From Micrococcaceae bacterium Sec5.7 (lineage in GTDB: Bacteria; Actinomycetota; Actinomycetes; Actinomycetales; Micrococcaceae): a stretch of 64,000 bases of DNA. Each line of letters starts with the position of its first letter. Within the stretch, counting starts at the first letter, position 1. The stretch is taken from positions 3,658,001 to 3,722,000 of the forward strand of contig CP144169.1 in NCBI GenBank assembly GCA_039636785.1, written 5' to 3'. Made by a program: the position numbers and the translations under genes. The notes under the pieces are model-generated. The model was not told the origin of the DNA and did no database searches. It saw only the letters and a program-made list of their open reading frames with translations. Below, one piece after another: positions 17,496-31,207 of the stretch.

Positions 17496-18500
17496 TCAGG
17501 CCGATTGGCGGAGAACCAGCCGGTGCCGGAACCTCAGATCTGCGGCATCGCTGCCTGGAGCGATTGTTCCGGCAAGAAGTCCGGCAAGAAGTTCGACGGC
17601 GGCCCTCCCCACCTCGCGGAGGTCCAGCGAAAGTGTGGTCAGCTCCGGCGATACCAGCTCGCCCAGGGGGATTCCGTCCATGCCGATCACTGCGCAGTCC
17701 TGCGGAACCTTCCGGCCGGCGTCAGCCAGCGCTTTGAGTACCCCCGCCGCCATCAGGTCGTTGAACACGACCAACCCGTCGGTGTCCGGGCGTCGCAACA
17801 GCAACGCGCGCACAGCCTGGCGGGCTGCCTGGGCTGATTCAGCGGCGTTGACTACAGTGAGCGGTCTTCCAGACTCCCTCGAAATACTTACGAAGGCCCG
17901 GCCCCTCACCGACCGTGAACTGCCGTGGCGTGTGTCAACGTATGCGATATGCCGACGCCCGCTGCCCCGCAAATGATCCAGTGCAAGGCTGGCTGCATGG
18001 CAGTAGTCGAAGGAGATCCCGCCGGCGGCAGCACCGGCAGCCCGGTCCAAGACCACCAAGGGCCGTCGGCCAAGAATGGCCTGGGCCGCTTCGACCGCCC
18101 CTCCGAGGTACCCGATCACGGCATCCACTTGCGGAGCAAGGTGGGCCACGGCATCCAGCCCGCTTCCGCCGCCGTGCCCGTAGTCGTCCATCACCACGTG
18201 CCAGCCGCGGTGGGTAGCGAACTCAACCACGCTCGATGCGAACGCAGGATAGTAGGGGTTGGTGAGATCCGGGATGGCCAGGCCAAGCGACGTGCGTGCG
18301 CCCTGAACCAGCCCCTTGGCGAACCGGCTCGGGGTATAGCCGAGTTCCATCGCCAGCGCCTGAACCCGCTCGCGCGTATCGGCCTTGATGCCGGGCATGT
18401 TGTTCATGGCCCGGGTGACAGTCTGACGCGAGACTCCAGCTGCGGCGGCCACATCAAGGATGGTGGCGCGCCTGGCCGGGCTGCCGGAATTGGAGATCAT
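17496..18500 (-). CDS. LacI family transcriptional regulator
   Basis: A 334-residue LacI/GalR repressor. Residues 12-60 are the helix-turn-helix and hinge (ATILDVAAAAGVSRQTVTRAMNN...). The rest is a periplasmic-binding-protein-like effector domain ('SLGLAIPDLTNPYYPAFA', 'DGLVVFNDLMAAGVLKAL', 'VIGMDGIPLGEL'). It is upstream of lacZ in the same orientation with a 130-bp gap that contains the palindromic operator, so it most likely controls lacZ, with a galactoside as effector (inference). Only 69 bp separate its start from the repeated rRNA segment, leaving little room for its own promoter. Confidence 0.92.
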   Translation of the reverse strand: MISNSGSPARRATILDVAAAAGVSRQTVTRAMNNMPGIKADTRERVQALAMELGYTPSRFAKGLVQGARTSLGLAIPDLTNPYYPAFASSVVEFATHRGWHVVMDDYGHGGGSGLDAVAHLAPQVDAVIGYLGGAVEAAQAILGRRPLVVLDRAAGAAAGGISFDYCHAASLALDHLRGSGRRHIAYVDTRHGSSRSVRGRAFVSISRESGRPLTVVNAAESAQAARQAVRALLLRRPDTDGLVVFNDLMAAGVLKALADAGRKVPQDCAVIGMDGIPLGELVSPELTTLSLDLREVGRAAVELLAGLLAGTIAPGSDAADLRFRHRLVLRQSA

Positions 18501-18599
18501 AGTTGGTAAGTCTAGAGGCGGTGGAACGCAGACTCTGCATGCCTTCCAGCCTGCAACCGAATGGCAGGTGTTGTGTTTTGTGTTGGGTGGTTAATGTGG

Positions 18600-18642
18600 G
18601 AGAGCCCCCGACCTGGTGGTTGGGGGCTCTCGACCTTTTTTT
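18600..18642. terminator. hairpin after the 5S gene, operon 2
   Basis: Identical to the hairpin at 8219-8261, again with its T tract on the plus-strand side. It lies about 100 bp upstream of the LacI-type gene start, between that gene and the rRNA operon transcribed towards it. Confidence 0.65.
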
Positions 18643-18650
18643 AATGGTTG

Positions 18651-18767
18651 TCCGGCGGTGACCTACTCTCCCACACCCTCCCGGGTGCAGTACCATCGGC
18701 GCTGTGGGTCTTAGCTTCCGGGTTCGGAATGGGACCGGGCGTTTCCCCCACGCTATGACCGCCGTAA
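18651..18767 (-). rRNA. rrf: 5S ribosomal RNA, operon 2
   Basis: Same sequence as the 5S gene at 8270-8386. Confidence 0.93.
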
Positions 18768-18871
18768 CCCTTGCTCCCGTCCCGCACACCGGGGTGTGGG
18801 GTGGGAAATCTGGTGTTACAACTGTGGTGTTGTTATTCAGTTGTGGTGTTCCCTGCAACAAGCCGGTAAGG

Positions 18872-18911
18872 GTTTGTTGTTTGGGAACCACATAGTGGAC
18901 GCAAGCAGTCT
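18872..18911 (-). other. 3' arm of the 23S processing stem, operon 2
   Basis: Copy of the element at 8491-8530; its partner arm is at 22238-22271. Confidence 0.6.
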
Positions 18912-18980
18912 TGTTTCTTTGTACCACCCTTGGTGTGAACGTCTTTTGAAGGATCCGTTCACGGGTGGTGTGTGGTGTAA

Positions 18981-24163
<5,183 letters not shown>

Positions 24164-24408
24164 GTAAAACAAAAACAGACACAACCAACACCCCCGGGAA
24201 AACGGGACGTGAAGGCCGCACAAAATTTGAAACCAGCTGTAAAAACCAGACCCCAACCACGGGGTGGCAGGATCCGGCAAATTCAACCAATTCATATAAA
24301 ATAAACCGGTATCAACAAACTTGGCACACTATTGAGTTCTCAAACAACAGACACACCCGGCACCACCCAAACCCTAACGGTCCAGGATCGCTCCGGAGCA
24401 ACTTTTCA

Positions 24409-24437
24409 AGCTTACCCGGTTTCCCTGCCCGATGCAA
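24409..24437 (-). promoter_or_regulatory. rRNA operon 2 promoter
   Basis: On the minus strand a -35 TTGCAT (24432-24437), a 17-bp spacer and a -10 TAAGCT (24409-24414). The spacing equals that of operon 1 although the spacer sequences have diverged completely, so both are probably functional. Confidence 0.7.
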
Positions 24438-24774
24438 ATCCTGTTTCCAGGACCAAACGAGCAGACAAACCATCCCCACCACCAACCAGAAGCACGTAAA
24501 AGCGCCACCAGAAACTGGTCTTGAAAGAAGGGGTTTGGCCGCCTCCGGGACCCAGCTTCTCGCTGGTCTCCCTCGTGGCGACTTAGAAAACAATACATGC
24601 CAACGAGACCCTGCGCAAATCAAGCACCAAGCCCTCTCCATCGACCCAAAATCCCCGCCAATCCGGGTGAAAACAGGGTCCGAACAGCGAGCCGGCGGTG
24701 CAGTCGTCGTAATTCGCTGCTGTGTGCTGCATCACCAGAACAGAGGCGCCGCGGCAGAAGCGGGTTAACGCAAA
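24438..24774 (+). other. intergenic upstream of rRNA operon 2, no gene seen
   Basis: About 340 bp between the rpsN terminator and the rRNA promoter. No coding frame with a ribosome-binding site and no tRNA was recognised. Confidence 0.45.
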
Positions 24775-24808
24775 GAAGGGCCGGCAACCATACGGTTGCC
24801 GGCCCTTC
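24775..24808 (-). terminator. intrinsic terminator of the rpmB-rpmG-rpsN operon
   Basis: A perfect 15-bp stem (24775-24789 with 24794-24808, 4-nt loop) is followed on the minus strand by TTTG. It lies 43 bp past the rpsN stop. Confidence 0.85.
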
Positions 24809-24851
24809 CCAAGCAGCTGGAATCAGCAGTGCTGAATTAGACTCTGCTGAA

Positions 24852-25157
24852 TTACCAGGAAGACTTGGTGATGCCCGGGAGCTCACCACGGTGCGCCATG
24901 TCGCGGAAGCGAACACGGGAGATACCGAACTTCTGGAAGGTACCGCGGGGGCGGCCATCGATGATGTCGCGGTTACGCAGACGTACCGGTGAGGCGTTGC
25001 GGGGCAGCTTCTGCAGGCCGAGGCGTGCAGCTTCGCGAACTTCGTCGGTCGAGTTGGGGTCAACCAGAGCCTTCTTCAGTTCGAGGCGCTTGGCAGCGTA
25101 ACGCTCTACGATGACTTTACGCTGTTCGTTCTTAGCGATCATTGACTTCTTAGCCAT
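24852..25157 (-). CDS. rpsN: 30S ribosomal protein S14 (uS14), zinc-free form
   Basis: A 101-residue S14 of the long type: [14 protein letters not shown] at the N-terminus and the conserved '[20 protein letters not shown]' and '[12 protein letters not shown]' at the C-terminus. It contains no cysteine, so it is the zinc-independent (C-minus) version. In some Micrococcaceae S14 is missing from the spc operon, so this may be the only copy, but that cannot be judged from this window. It is the last gene of the rpmB-rpmG-rpsN operon. Confidence 0.96.
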   Translation of the reverse strand: MAKKSMIAKNEQRKVIVERYAAKRLELKKALVDPNSTDEVREAARLGLQKLPRNASPVRLRNRDIIDGRPRGTFQKFGISRVRFRDMAHRGELPGITKSSW

Positions 25158-25161
25158 GTGT

Positions 25162-25329
25162 TTAGCGCTCCTCTCGGAATTCGACGTGCTGGCGGATCCT
25201 GGGATCGTACTTCTTCAGAACCATACGGTCCGGATCGTTACGACGGTTCTTACGGGTTACGTAGGTGTAACCCGTTCCCGCGGTGGACTTGAGCTTGATG
25301 ATCGGACGTACGTCCTTGTCTTTTGCCAC
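25162..25329 (-). CDS. rpmG: 50S ribosomal protein L33 (bL33), zinc-free form
   Basis: A short 55-residue gene with a GTG start: (M)[20 protein letters not shown]...[19 protein letters not shown]...HVEFREER. This is a clear L33. The usual CxxC pairs are absent, making it the C-minus form. The GTG shares its first G with the last base of the rpmB stop TAG, and rpsN follows after 4 bp, so the three genes should be translated together. Confidence 0.95.
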   Translation of the reverse strand: MAKDKDVRPIIKLKSTAGTGYTYVTRKNRRNDPDRMVLKKYDPRIRQHVEFREER

Positions 25330-25565
25330 TAGAGCTTCACTCCCCGTGCCAAGATGGCGGCTACGACTGAGTCGATGCCGCGTACGTCGATGGTCTTGAT
25401 GCCACGTGCGGAAACCTGCAGCGTGACGTTACGCCGCAGGGACGGAACCCAGTAGCGCTTCTTCTGAATGTTCGGGTCGAACCGGCGCTTATTGCGGCGG
25501 TGCGAGTGTGAAATGCTGTGTCCAAAGCCCGGCTCGGCCCCAGTCACTTGGCAGTGTGCTGCCAT
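25329..25565 (-). CDS. rpmB: 50S ribosomal protein L28 (bL28)
   Basis: A 78-residue L28: [20 protein letters not shown], then [19 protein letters not shown] and the C-terminal '[22 protein letters not shown]'. Only one cysteine remains of the zinc-binding pair (CQVTG instead of CxxC), so it is the C-minus type. The start at 25565 has AGGAG at good spacing; the frame is open further upstream but those residues are not L28. First gene of the operon. In several actinobacteria C-minus ribosomal proteins are repressed by Zur, but I found no Zur-like palindrome upstream. Confidence 0.95.
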   Translation of the reverse strand: MAAHCQVTGAEPGFGHSISHSHRRNKRRFDPNIQKKRYWVPSLRRNVTLQVSARGIKTIDVRGIDSVVAAILARGVKL

Positions 25566-25892
25566 GACTTCTCCTCTAAGAATTGAATGAAATGGACCGC
25601 AAATTTGCTGCGGGACCATGCGGCTAAGAGCGACCCAAGTGATCAGGGTGAACGGGTAAACGCGCAACTTGAGCCCCTAACTACCGGCTACCCTGGAGAA
25701 ATTTCCGGGCCACCGGAGCAATTGCGCACGCTCCGCGCACTTAGCGCCTCCCAAGTCTACGAGTTTGTGCAATTAAAGACCAATCCAGCACATGGAGGTG
25801 TATAAGGGCAGCCGGCTCTTCCACACGGAAGTCATACCGGCTCAGAGGTAATTTCACAGCAGAATCAAAACAAGCGGACCCACTCTTGGAAC
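25566..25892 (+). other. divergent intergenic region rpmB / ferric reductase
   Basis: About 330 bp that must hold the promoters of both flanking transcription units. No near-consensus promoter, Zur box, iron box or RNA gene could be recognised with confidence. Confidence 0.45.
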
Positions 25893-27355
25893 ATGAACAC
25901 ACAGCTCCTGCCGGCCAGCCCGGCCCGAAGCCGCCGAACCGGCAGGGGCCCGGGATTCCCTGCGGTTGAGGGCCGCTTTGCCGCACAGCACCGACGCCGG
26001 CTCTTCCGGGCGGACGTCCTGGCAGTATCCGCATGGGCTTCCGTCGCGGCCGCCGCGGCATTGTGGATGGCCGACGGCGGCATGACTGGGTTCTCGACGC
26101 TCTCCGGTGCCTTTACCGCCGTGGGCATCATCGCGGGACTGTCCGGCGTCGACCTGGTTCTGTCGATGTTGCTGCTGGCTGCGCGCATTACTGTGATTGA
26201 CCGGACAGTCGGACACGACCGCGCCCTTGAATTCCACCGGAAACTCGGGAAGCCGTCGCTGTACCTGCTCCTGGCGCACGGGCTGTTCGTGGCGATCGGG
26301 TACGGAATGGCTGAAGGCTTGCATCCCGTCAGCGAATCCGTGGCCCTGTGGGTGCTGGTGCCGGACATGTGGCTGGCGTTTGCTTCCATGGCGCTGTTCA
26401 TCGCAGTTGTGGTTACATCGCTGGTGGCTGTCCGGCGCCGTTTTCCCTACGAGTTCTGGTACGCCGTGCATCTGCTGACCTACGCTGCTGTGGCGACTTC
26501 CTTGCCACATCAGTTCAGCCTGGGCTGCCTCTTCGCGGAGGAGGCATGGCAGCGCTGGTACTGGCTGGCCATCTGCATTGGCGCCGGCGCCGCACTGTTG
26601 TTTTACCGGATCATTCAGCCGGTTGTGGCGACTTTCCGGCACCAGCTCACGGTCAGCAGGGTGGTGGCCGTGGCGCCGGGTGTTGTGAGCATTGAAATGA
26701 CCGGGCTGCAGCTCCACAGGCTGTCCGGAGCCGGTGGCAGATTCTTCATCTGGCGCTTCCTCGCCCCCGGTCTGTGGTGGCATCCGCACCCGTTCAGCCT
26801 CTCTGCCGAACCCCTGCGTTCAGCGGCCTCCGGACACGGACAGCTGCGGATTACCATCCGCAGTCTGGGTAAGGGGTCCGCGCAACTTACGGCGCTGCAG
26901 CCCGGCACAAAAGTGGCCGTTGAAGGGCCGTATGGCTTGTTCAGTTCGGCCGCCCGCAGCCGGGATCACGTGGTGATGATCGGGGCCGGAATCGGCATCA
27001 CGCCGCTTCGCGCCTTGCTCGAAACCACGCCGTTCGCGCCGGGCAACTCGACCGTACTTCTGCGGGGCCACAGCGAGGAGGAACTGTACCTCGGGGCGGA
27101 AATTCTGGAGTTGTGCCGGAGCCGGGGCGCCTCGCTGTTCCACCTGACCGGGCCCCGGGGCGGGCAGGACGGGTCCAGCTGGCTGCCTTTCAGCGCCGTT
27201 CGGTCCAGGCACGGGCTCGGAGACTACGCCCGGACATCGCTGAAGCCGATGTATATGTATGCGGGCCGGACGACTGGGCCCGAGCCGTTATCCGCGATGC
27301 CCGCGTGGCCGGCGTACGGGAAGATCAGCTCCATTACGAAAGGTTCGACTGGTGA
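25893..27355 (+). pseudogene. ferric-reductase-like flavohaem membrane protein, frameshifted near its C-terminus
   Basis: Membrane oxidoreductase of the ferric reductase/NADPH-oxidase type. Residues about 40-245 hold six membrane segments with haem-ligand histidines (EFHRKLGKPSLYLLLAHG; EFWYAVHLLTYAA). The rest is an FAD-binding domain (WWHPHPFSLSA) and an NAD(P)H-binding domain (VVMIGAGIGITPLRALL). The first frame runs on to 27476 with unrelated residues after GDYA, whereas the family C-terminus (PDIAEADVYVCGPDDW...YERFDW) lies in another frame ending at 27355. One missing C in the C run near 27228-27232 explains this. It may be a real inactivating mutation or a sequence error. It heads a module with an FMN-binding protein and ApbE. 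Confidence 0.8.
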
Positions 27356-27684
27356 GAGTGCGAGCAGCAGTTTCAGCAGCCCTGGCATCGGCCGGCATCC
27401 TGTTGGTTGGTTGGCAATCCGGCATCCACGTGGCAGAGACCCGCAGCAGCGCGGCGAACACCTCGGCCGGAACTAACGGCACGGGAATCACAGGGACGGG
27501 GATCACAGGGGCCGATGCGGGGACCCCCACTGGATCGGCCTCTTCCGGAACGGCTGGTTCTTCCGGTGCATCGGGGGCTTTAGGCGCAGCCGCCAAAGCC
27601 GGCGGCACGTACGACGGCGCTGTGATACAGACCCGCAGCCAATCTCTGATTCCGCACCGCTTTTCCCGGTGGACGGGCCGCTGA
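27352..27684 (+). pseudogene. FMN-binding-type exported protein, lacking its FMN-binding domain
   Basis: The GTG start overlaps the TGA of the ferric reductase (GTGA), the normal arrangement for this pair. The 110 residues contain a signal peptide/anchor (VRAAVSAALASAGILLVGWQSG) and a Ser/Gly/Thr-rich linker. They then reach the entry strand of an FMN_bind domain (GGTYDGAVIQTR), after which the protein stops following 15 unrelated residues. The roughly 75-residue domain with its [S/T]GAT flavinylation motif is missing and is not found in any frame before the next gene. It is probably an internal deletion of about 200 bp. Confidence 0.6.
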
Positions 27685-28508
27685 GGCGGAGTGCCGCTCT
27701 TCGCGCCCGGACGTTCCGCTGCATGGGCACCATCATCAGCCTCACCATCCCGGCCGGACGGCAGGCATGCGGGTTCCACGAAACCAGCAATCAGCTGCCC
27801 GGACCACAACTAATGGAGGATGAGCTGGAAGCCGCTGTCGCCGTCGTCGAACGCCTTTTTCTGGAACTGGACGAGACGTTCAGCCTGTACCGGCCGGATT
27901 CCGAGGCAAGCCGCCTGGCACGCGGCGATGTGGCGCTGCCGGATGCGTCGGCCGGGATGAGGGAGCGCTACGAGGAAGCTGTCGGCTGGCGGCTCCTGAC
28001 CGAGGGCGCCTTCACCCCATCGCGGCCGGACGGTGTTCTGGATCTCTCCGGACTCATCAAGGGTCACGCGATCCGGGAGGCCGGCACTTCGCTCCTGGCA
28101 CTGGGCCTCCGGGACTGGTGCATCAATGCGGGAGGGGATGTGCTGGTCAGCGGCTCGCCGACGCCGGGCGGTGAGGAAGCCTGGGCGGCCGGAATTATTG
28201 ACCCGGCGGACCGCCGGACCCTGATTTCCGGCCATCCCCTGGGCCGGACGCGGACAAAGTCTGCTCTGGCGTCCGGTTCCGCCGAGCGTGGCGACCACAT
28301 CTGGGCTGCGGGCAAGGGTGCGGGTGCCGTCGAGTTCCGGCAAGTGTCCGTGGCCGCCGCGGACATTGTGACCGCCGATGTGCTGGCGACGGCGATCGTT
28401 GCCGGCGGGATGCCGATGCTGGGCCGGGCTACGGAACAGTGGGACGTCGCCGTGCTGGCGGTGCGCCGGGACGGGGAGCTGCTCGCGACGCCTGGGTTCC
28501 GGGGCTAG
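27669..28508 (+). CDS. apbE: FAD:protein FMN transferase (ApbE family)
   Basis: A 279-residue flavinyltransferase that attaches FMN to a Thr/Ser in exported FMN-binding proteins. Family signatures are visible: 'RTFRCMGTIISLTIPA' at the N-terminus, 'ETFSLYRPDSEASRLARGD', 'GVLDLSGLIKGHAIREA' (flavin site), 'CINAGGDVLVSG', and the metal-site region 'AADIVTADVLATAIVAGG'. The GTG at 27669 overlaps the truncated FMN-binding gene by 16 bp; an ATG at 27723 would cut into the conserved N-terminus. The local substrate gene is truncated, so this enzyme either serves another protein or is in decay (inference). Confidence 0.9.
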   Translation: MDGPLRRSAALRARTFRCMGTIISLTIPAGRQACGFHETSNQLPGPQLMEDELEAAVAVVERLFLELDETFSLYRPDSEASRLARGDVALPDASAGMRERYEEAVGWRLLTEGAFTPSRPDGVLDLSGLIKGHAIREAGTSLLALGLRDWCINAGGDVLVSGSPTPGGEEAWAAGIIDPADRRTLISGHPLGRTRTKSALASGSAERGDHIWAAGKGAGAVEFRQVSVAAADIVTADVLATAIVAGGMPMLGRATEQWDVAVLAVRRDGELLATPGFRG

Positions 28509-28539
28509 CGACGGGTTTCGGCTCAACACCGGAGGCGGG

Positions 28540-29301
28540 CTAGATGTGCGTGAGCTGGCCGTACTTTGGCTGCAGGCCATCGCCGGAGGACTTGCCGGTG
28601 ACCCGGCGGACCACCCAGGGGCCGGCGAATTCGCGCACCCAACGTGCGTTTGCACGGATGGCGTCGGCGCGGCTGAGCTCCGGCAGCGGAGTCATGGGCG
28701 GGACCTCGATGGAGTGGTCGTGCTCCAGGACGGTGAGCACGCGCTTGGCCATGTTCACGTGCCCGGCGGCGGACATATGCATACGGTCCTTGGCCCACAT
28801 GCCCCAGTCGTAGTACTCGCTGAAGCGCCAGTAGTCCACCAGCAGGGCACCGTGATCGCCGGCAATGCCGCGGACCAGCTCGTTATAGATCGCAGTGCGG
28901 CCGCGCATGGTGCCGAAAACCTTGGATCCCCGGGAATCAAAGCCCGTGAACATCACCACGGTGGCGCCGGTGGCACTCAACTTGCGGATGCCGGCGTCGT
29001 ACTCAACCAGAAGGTCATCAATGTCGATCTTCGGGCGCAGGATGTCGTTTGCACCGGCGTAGATGGTCACCAGGGTGGGTTTAAGTTCGACGGCGGCGTC
29101 CACCTGCTCTGCCATGATCTGGCGAAGCTTCCTCCCGCGGATGGCGAGGTTGGCGTAGCCGAGGGACGGATCTGCAGCACCCAGCTGCTCAGCCACCCGG
29201 TCCGCCCAGCCGCGCACTCCGTTGGGGCGGTCGGAATCGTCGTCGCCGACGCCTTCCGTGAACGAATCTCCGAGAGCCACATAACGGGCCGTAAAATCCA
29301 T
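28540..29301 (-). CDS. SGNH/GDSL hydrolase
   Basis: A 253-residue SGNH-fold esterase. Block I is 'ARYVALGDSFTEGVGDD' with the catalytic Ser, block II Gly is in 'YANLAIRGR', block III is 'TIYAGANDIL', and block V 'DRMHMSAAGH' supplies the catalytic His (with Asp). There is no signal peptide, so it is probably cytoplasmic. The substrate is unknown; the family cleaves acyl or acetyl esters. It is one of three related hydrolases in 3.5 kb. Confidence 0.92.
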   Translation of the reverse strand: MDFTARYVALGDSFTEGVGDDDSDRPNGVRGWADRVAEQLGAADPSLGYANLAIRGRKLRQIMAEQVDAAVELKPTLVTIYAGANDILRPKIDIDDLLVEYDAGIRKLSATGATVVMFTGFDSRGSKVFGTMRGRTAIYNELVRGIAGDHGALLVDYWRFSEYYDWGMWAKDRMHMSAAGHVNMAKRVLTVLEHDHSIEVPPMTPLPELSRADAIRANARWVREFAGPWVVRRVTGKSSGDGLQPKYGQLTHI

Positions 29302-29337
29302 AGCGCCAGTCTGTCACCTGTTGCCGGAAGCAACAAA

Positions 29338-29402
29338 GCAACGCGGGGTCACTTACGGCCCATAACACAGCGCTTATCGGGCCGTAGGTGACCCCGCGTT
29401 GC
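29338..29402. repeat. 65-bp palindromic repeat, copy A
   Basis: Inverted arms 29338-29363 and 29376-29402, beginning GCAACGCGGGGTCACTTACG. It is less perfect than the other two copies: one arm has a G where the partner has T (a G-U pair in RNA), plus an inserted base. It sits 33 bp past the MarR stop and 36 bp upstream of an SGNH gene start. Confidence 0.85.
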
Positions 29403-29435
29403 AGTTTGGACGGGCGGCTCAGGCCCGCGGCCGCC

Positions 29436-29915
29436 TCACTGCTCGCGCAGGATCCAGTGATCGCCATCCAGGCGCGCCACGATCTTCTCGCCGATCCGCG
29501 CCAGATCCGCCACGTCACGGTCCGTGAGCGCGTCCAGGAACAACGAGCGGACTGCTTCCACATGCCCGGGCGCGAGTCCCGCAATGGTGGCCATCCCGGC
29601 GTCGGTCAGGTGGGCGGTGGTGACGCGGGCGTCGCCGGGGTGGGGCCGGCGCTCCAGCCAGCCGCGGTTCTGCAGTTTGGTGACCACGTGGGACAACCGG
29701 GACAGCGAGGCGCTGGTGCGGGCAGCGAGCTCGCTCATGGGCAGGAACCGGCCCTCAGCCTCGGAGAGCATAGCCAGCACGTTGTAGTCGAACAGCGAGA
29801 CGTTCCCGGCCGAGTGAAGCTGTGTGTCCAAGGCCGCGGGGAGCATGGTGTTGATGCTCAGCTGGGCCAGCCAGGCTCGGCGTTCGTCGGCGTTGAGCCA
29901 GCGCGGTTCGGTCAT
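29436..29915 (-). CDS. MarR family transcriptional regulator
   Basis: A 159-residue winged-helix regulator. 'SLFDYNVLAMLSEAEGRFLPMSELAARTSASLSRLSHVVTKLQNRGWLERRPHPGDARVTTAHLTDAG' shows the MarR recognition helix and the DxR wing. No adjacent divergent target is obvious; the neighbouring SGNH and YciI genes are candidates only by position. Confidence 0.93.
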   Translation of the reverse strand: MTEPRWLNADERRAWLAQLSINTMLPAALDTQLHSAGNVSLFDYNVLAMLSEAEGRFLPMSELAARTSASLSRLSHVVTKLQNRGWLERRPHPGDARVTTAHLTDAGMATIAGLAPGHVEAVRSLFLDALTDRDVADLARIGEKIVARLDGDHWILREQ

Positions 29916-30104
29916 GACCCCATCCTAGGAGAAAAAAGATGCTTGACGGTTCAAGCCAGCGCGAATATGCGAAGCGCACCCGGAGTACAACTGGAACTCC
30001 GCAGTCAGGCTGCTTCCGTCAGCACTGACAAGCGTCCGACGGCGGCAATCGCCGCTGAGTGGACGGGCCCTGGAGAATCCTCCCGGTCCCATCCGGCTAA
30101 CCGG

Positions 30105-30110
30105 TAGGCT
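30105..30110 (+). promoter_or_regulatory. -10 box of a leaderless YciI-family mRNA
   Basis: TAGGCT ends 7 bases before the ATG at 30117, so the predicted transcription start coincides with the start codon. No ribosome-binding site is seen. Confidence 0.45.
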
Positions 30111-30116
30111 GGCCAC

Positions 30117-30404
30117 ATGTACGTTGTGTCCCTGAGCTACAAAGTTGCCGAAGACATCGTTGACTACCACTTGGAAGCCCACGTCGCGTGGTTGAAAGAT
30201 GCCTTTGACCAAGGCATCTTCATTGCCGCGGGACGCAAGATCCCCCGCACCGGCGGCCTGTTGTTGTCCAACACCGACCGGCGCAGCCTGGACGCCTCAC
30301 TGGCCATGGACCCTTTCTATGTCAACGGCGTGGCCGAGTTTGACGTCACGGAGTTCCACGCCAACAGGGTAGCCGCGGGCTTTGAAAACCTGCTGGACAG
30401 CTAG
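30117..30404 (+). CDS. YciI family protein
   Basis: A 95-residue ferredoxin-like-fold protein of the YCII/DGPF group. It has the conserved 'HLEAHVAWLKDAFDQGIFIAAGRK' (with the family's His) and 'MDPFYVNGVAEFDVTEF' strands. The family is thought to include small hydrolases or detoxifying enzymes with a His-Asp site, but the substrate is unknown here. The 3' end overlaps the convergent SGNH gene by four bases. Confidence 0.9.
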   Translation: MYVVSLSYKVAEDIVDYHLEAHVAWLKDAFDQGIFIAAGRKIPRTGGLLLSNTDRRSLDASLAMDPFYVNGVAEFDVTEFHANRVAAGFENLLDS

Positions 30405-31207
30405 AGCCGCACCCGGTCAGTTCCGAGGCGCTCCGGCAACACAACGGGCATCAGCCCCGGCCAGCGCGCGCTGAGCCCGTCTCCGCTGGTGACTCCGCGG
30501 AACCTGCGCGAAATCCACGGTGCCGCATCGCGCCTGAGCCAGGCGGCGTCGTCGAGCATCATTTCAATGCGTGCCCTTGGACGCAATGCCGGGAAGTCAG
30601 TCGACGTCAGCGTGTGCGGCGCGCCAAGCACCTCGAGCACCTTCTTGGCCATATACCTGTGCCCCGCCGTAGACATGTGAAGCCGGTCGGGAGCCCACAT
30701 GCGCGGATCCCGGAAGTCCTCGAAGCACCAATAGTCCACCAGCGGCGCCCCGTGCTTGGCAGCGATCCGGCGGACGTGCCGGTTGTAGACCGCGGTGCGC
30801 AGCTTGAGTGGTTCCAGCACCGGCGAGAGTGGCACGTTGTAGCCGGTGAACAGCAGCACTCTGGCGCCGCTGCCAGTGAGCCGATCTACTGCTGCTTCAT
30901 ACTTCTGCATCAGAGCGTCCAGATCCAGACGCGCCATCAGCAGATCGTTCCCGCCCGCATAGAAACTGACCAGGGTGGGCTCCAGAGCCAGCGCCGGCTG
31001 AAGCTGCTCCTGCACAATCTGCTCCAGGCGGCGGCCGCGGAGGGCTAGATTTGCATAGCTTGTCCGGGGATCGTGGCGGGCGAGTTCCTCGGCCACCCGG
31101 TCAGCCCAGCCACGGCAGTCATTAGGGAGGCGCAGATCCTTGTCCCCCACGCCCTCTGTGAACGAATCTCCGAGGGCAACGTAACGGACGGGGGTCTGGA
31201 TCCTCAT
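30401..31207 (-). CDS. SGNH/GDSL hydrolase
   Basis: A 268-residue paralogue of the flanking hydrolases: 'VRYVALGDSFTEGVGDKD', 'YANLALRGRRLEQIV', 'SFYAGGNDLL' and the C-terminal 'APDRLHMSTAGHRYMAKK'. The start at 31207 forms an ATGA overlap with the stop of the preceding hydrolase gene. The frame is open upstream, but those residues are the shadow of the neighbour. It is probably co-translated with the 31204-32070 gene. Confidence 0.92.
   Translation of the reverse strand: MRIQTPVRYVALGDSFTEGVGDKDLRLPNDCRGWADRVAEELARHDPRTSYANLALRGRRLEQIVQEQLQPALALEPTLVSFYAGGNDLLMARLDLDALMQKYEAAVDRLTGSGARVLLFTGYNVPLSPVLEPLKLRTAVYNRHVRRIAAKHGAPLVDYWCFEDFRDPRMWAPDRLHMSTAGHRYMAKKVLEVLGAPHTLTSTDFPALRPRARIEMMLDDAAWLRRDAAPWISRRFRGVTSGDGLSARWPGLMPVVLPERLGTDRVRL

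Noticed and set aside
25566..25760. A Zur-binding palindrome upstream of rpmB.
   Set aside because: No TGA-A/T-rich-TCA inverted repeat of the expected form was found.
27228..27232. Programmed ribosomal frameshifting in the ferric reductase gene.
   Set aside because: No slippery heptamer or following structure is seen, and the shift needed is a simple one-base loss in a C run.
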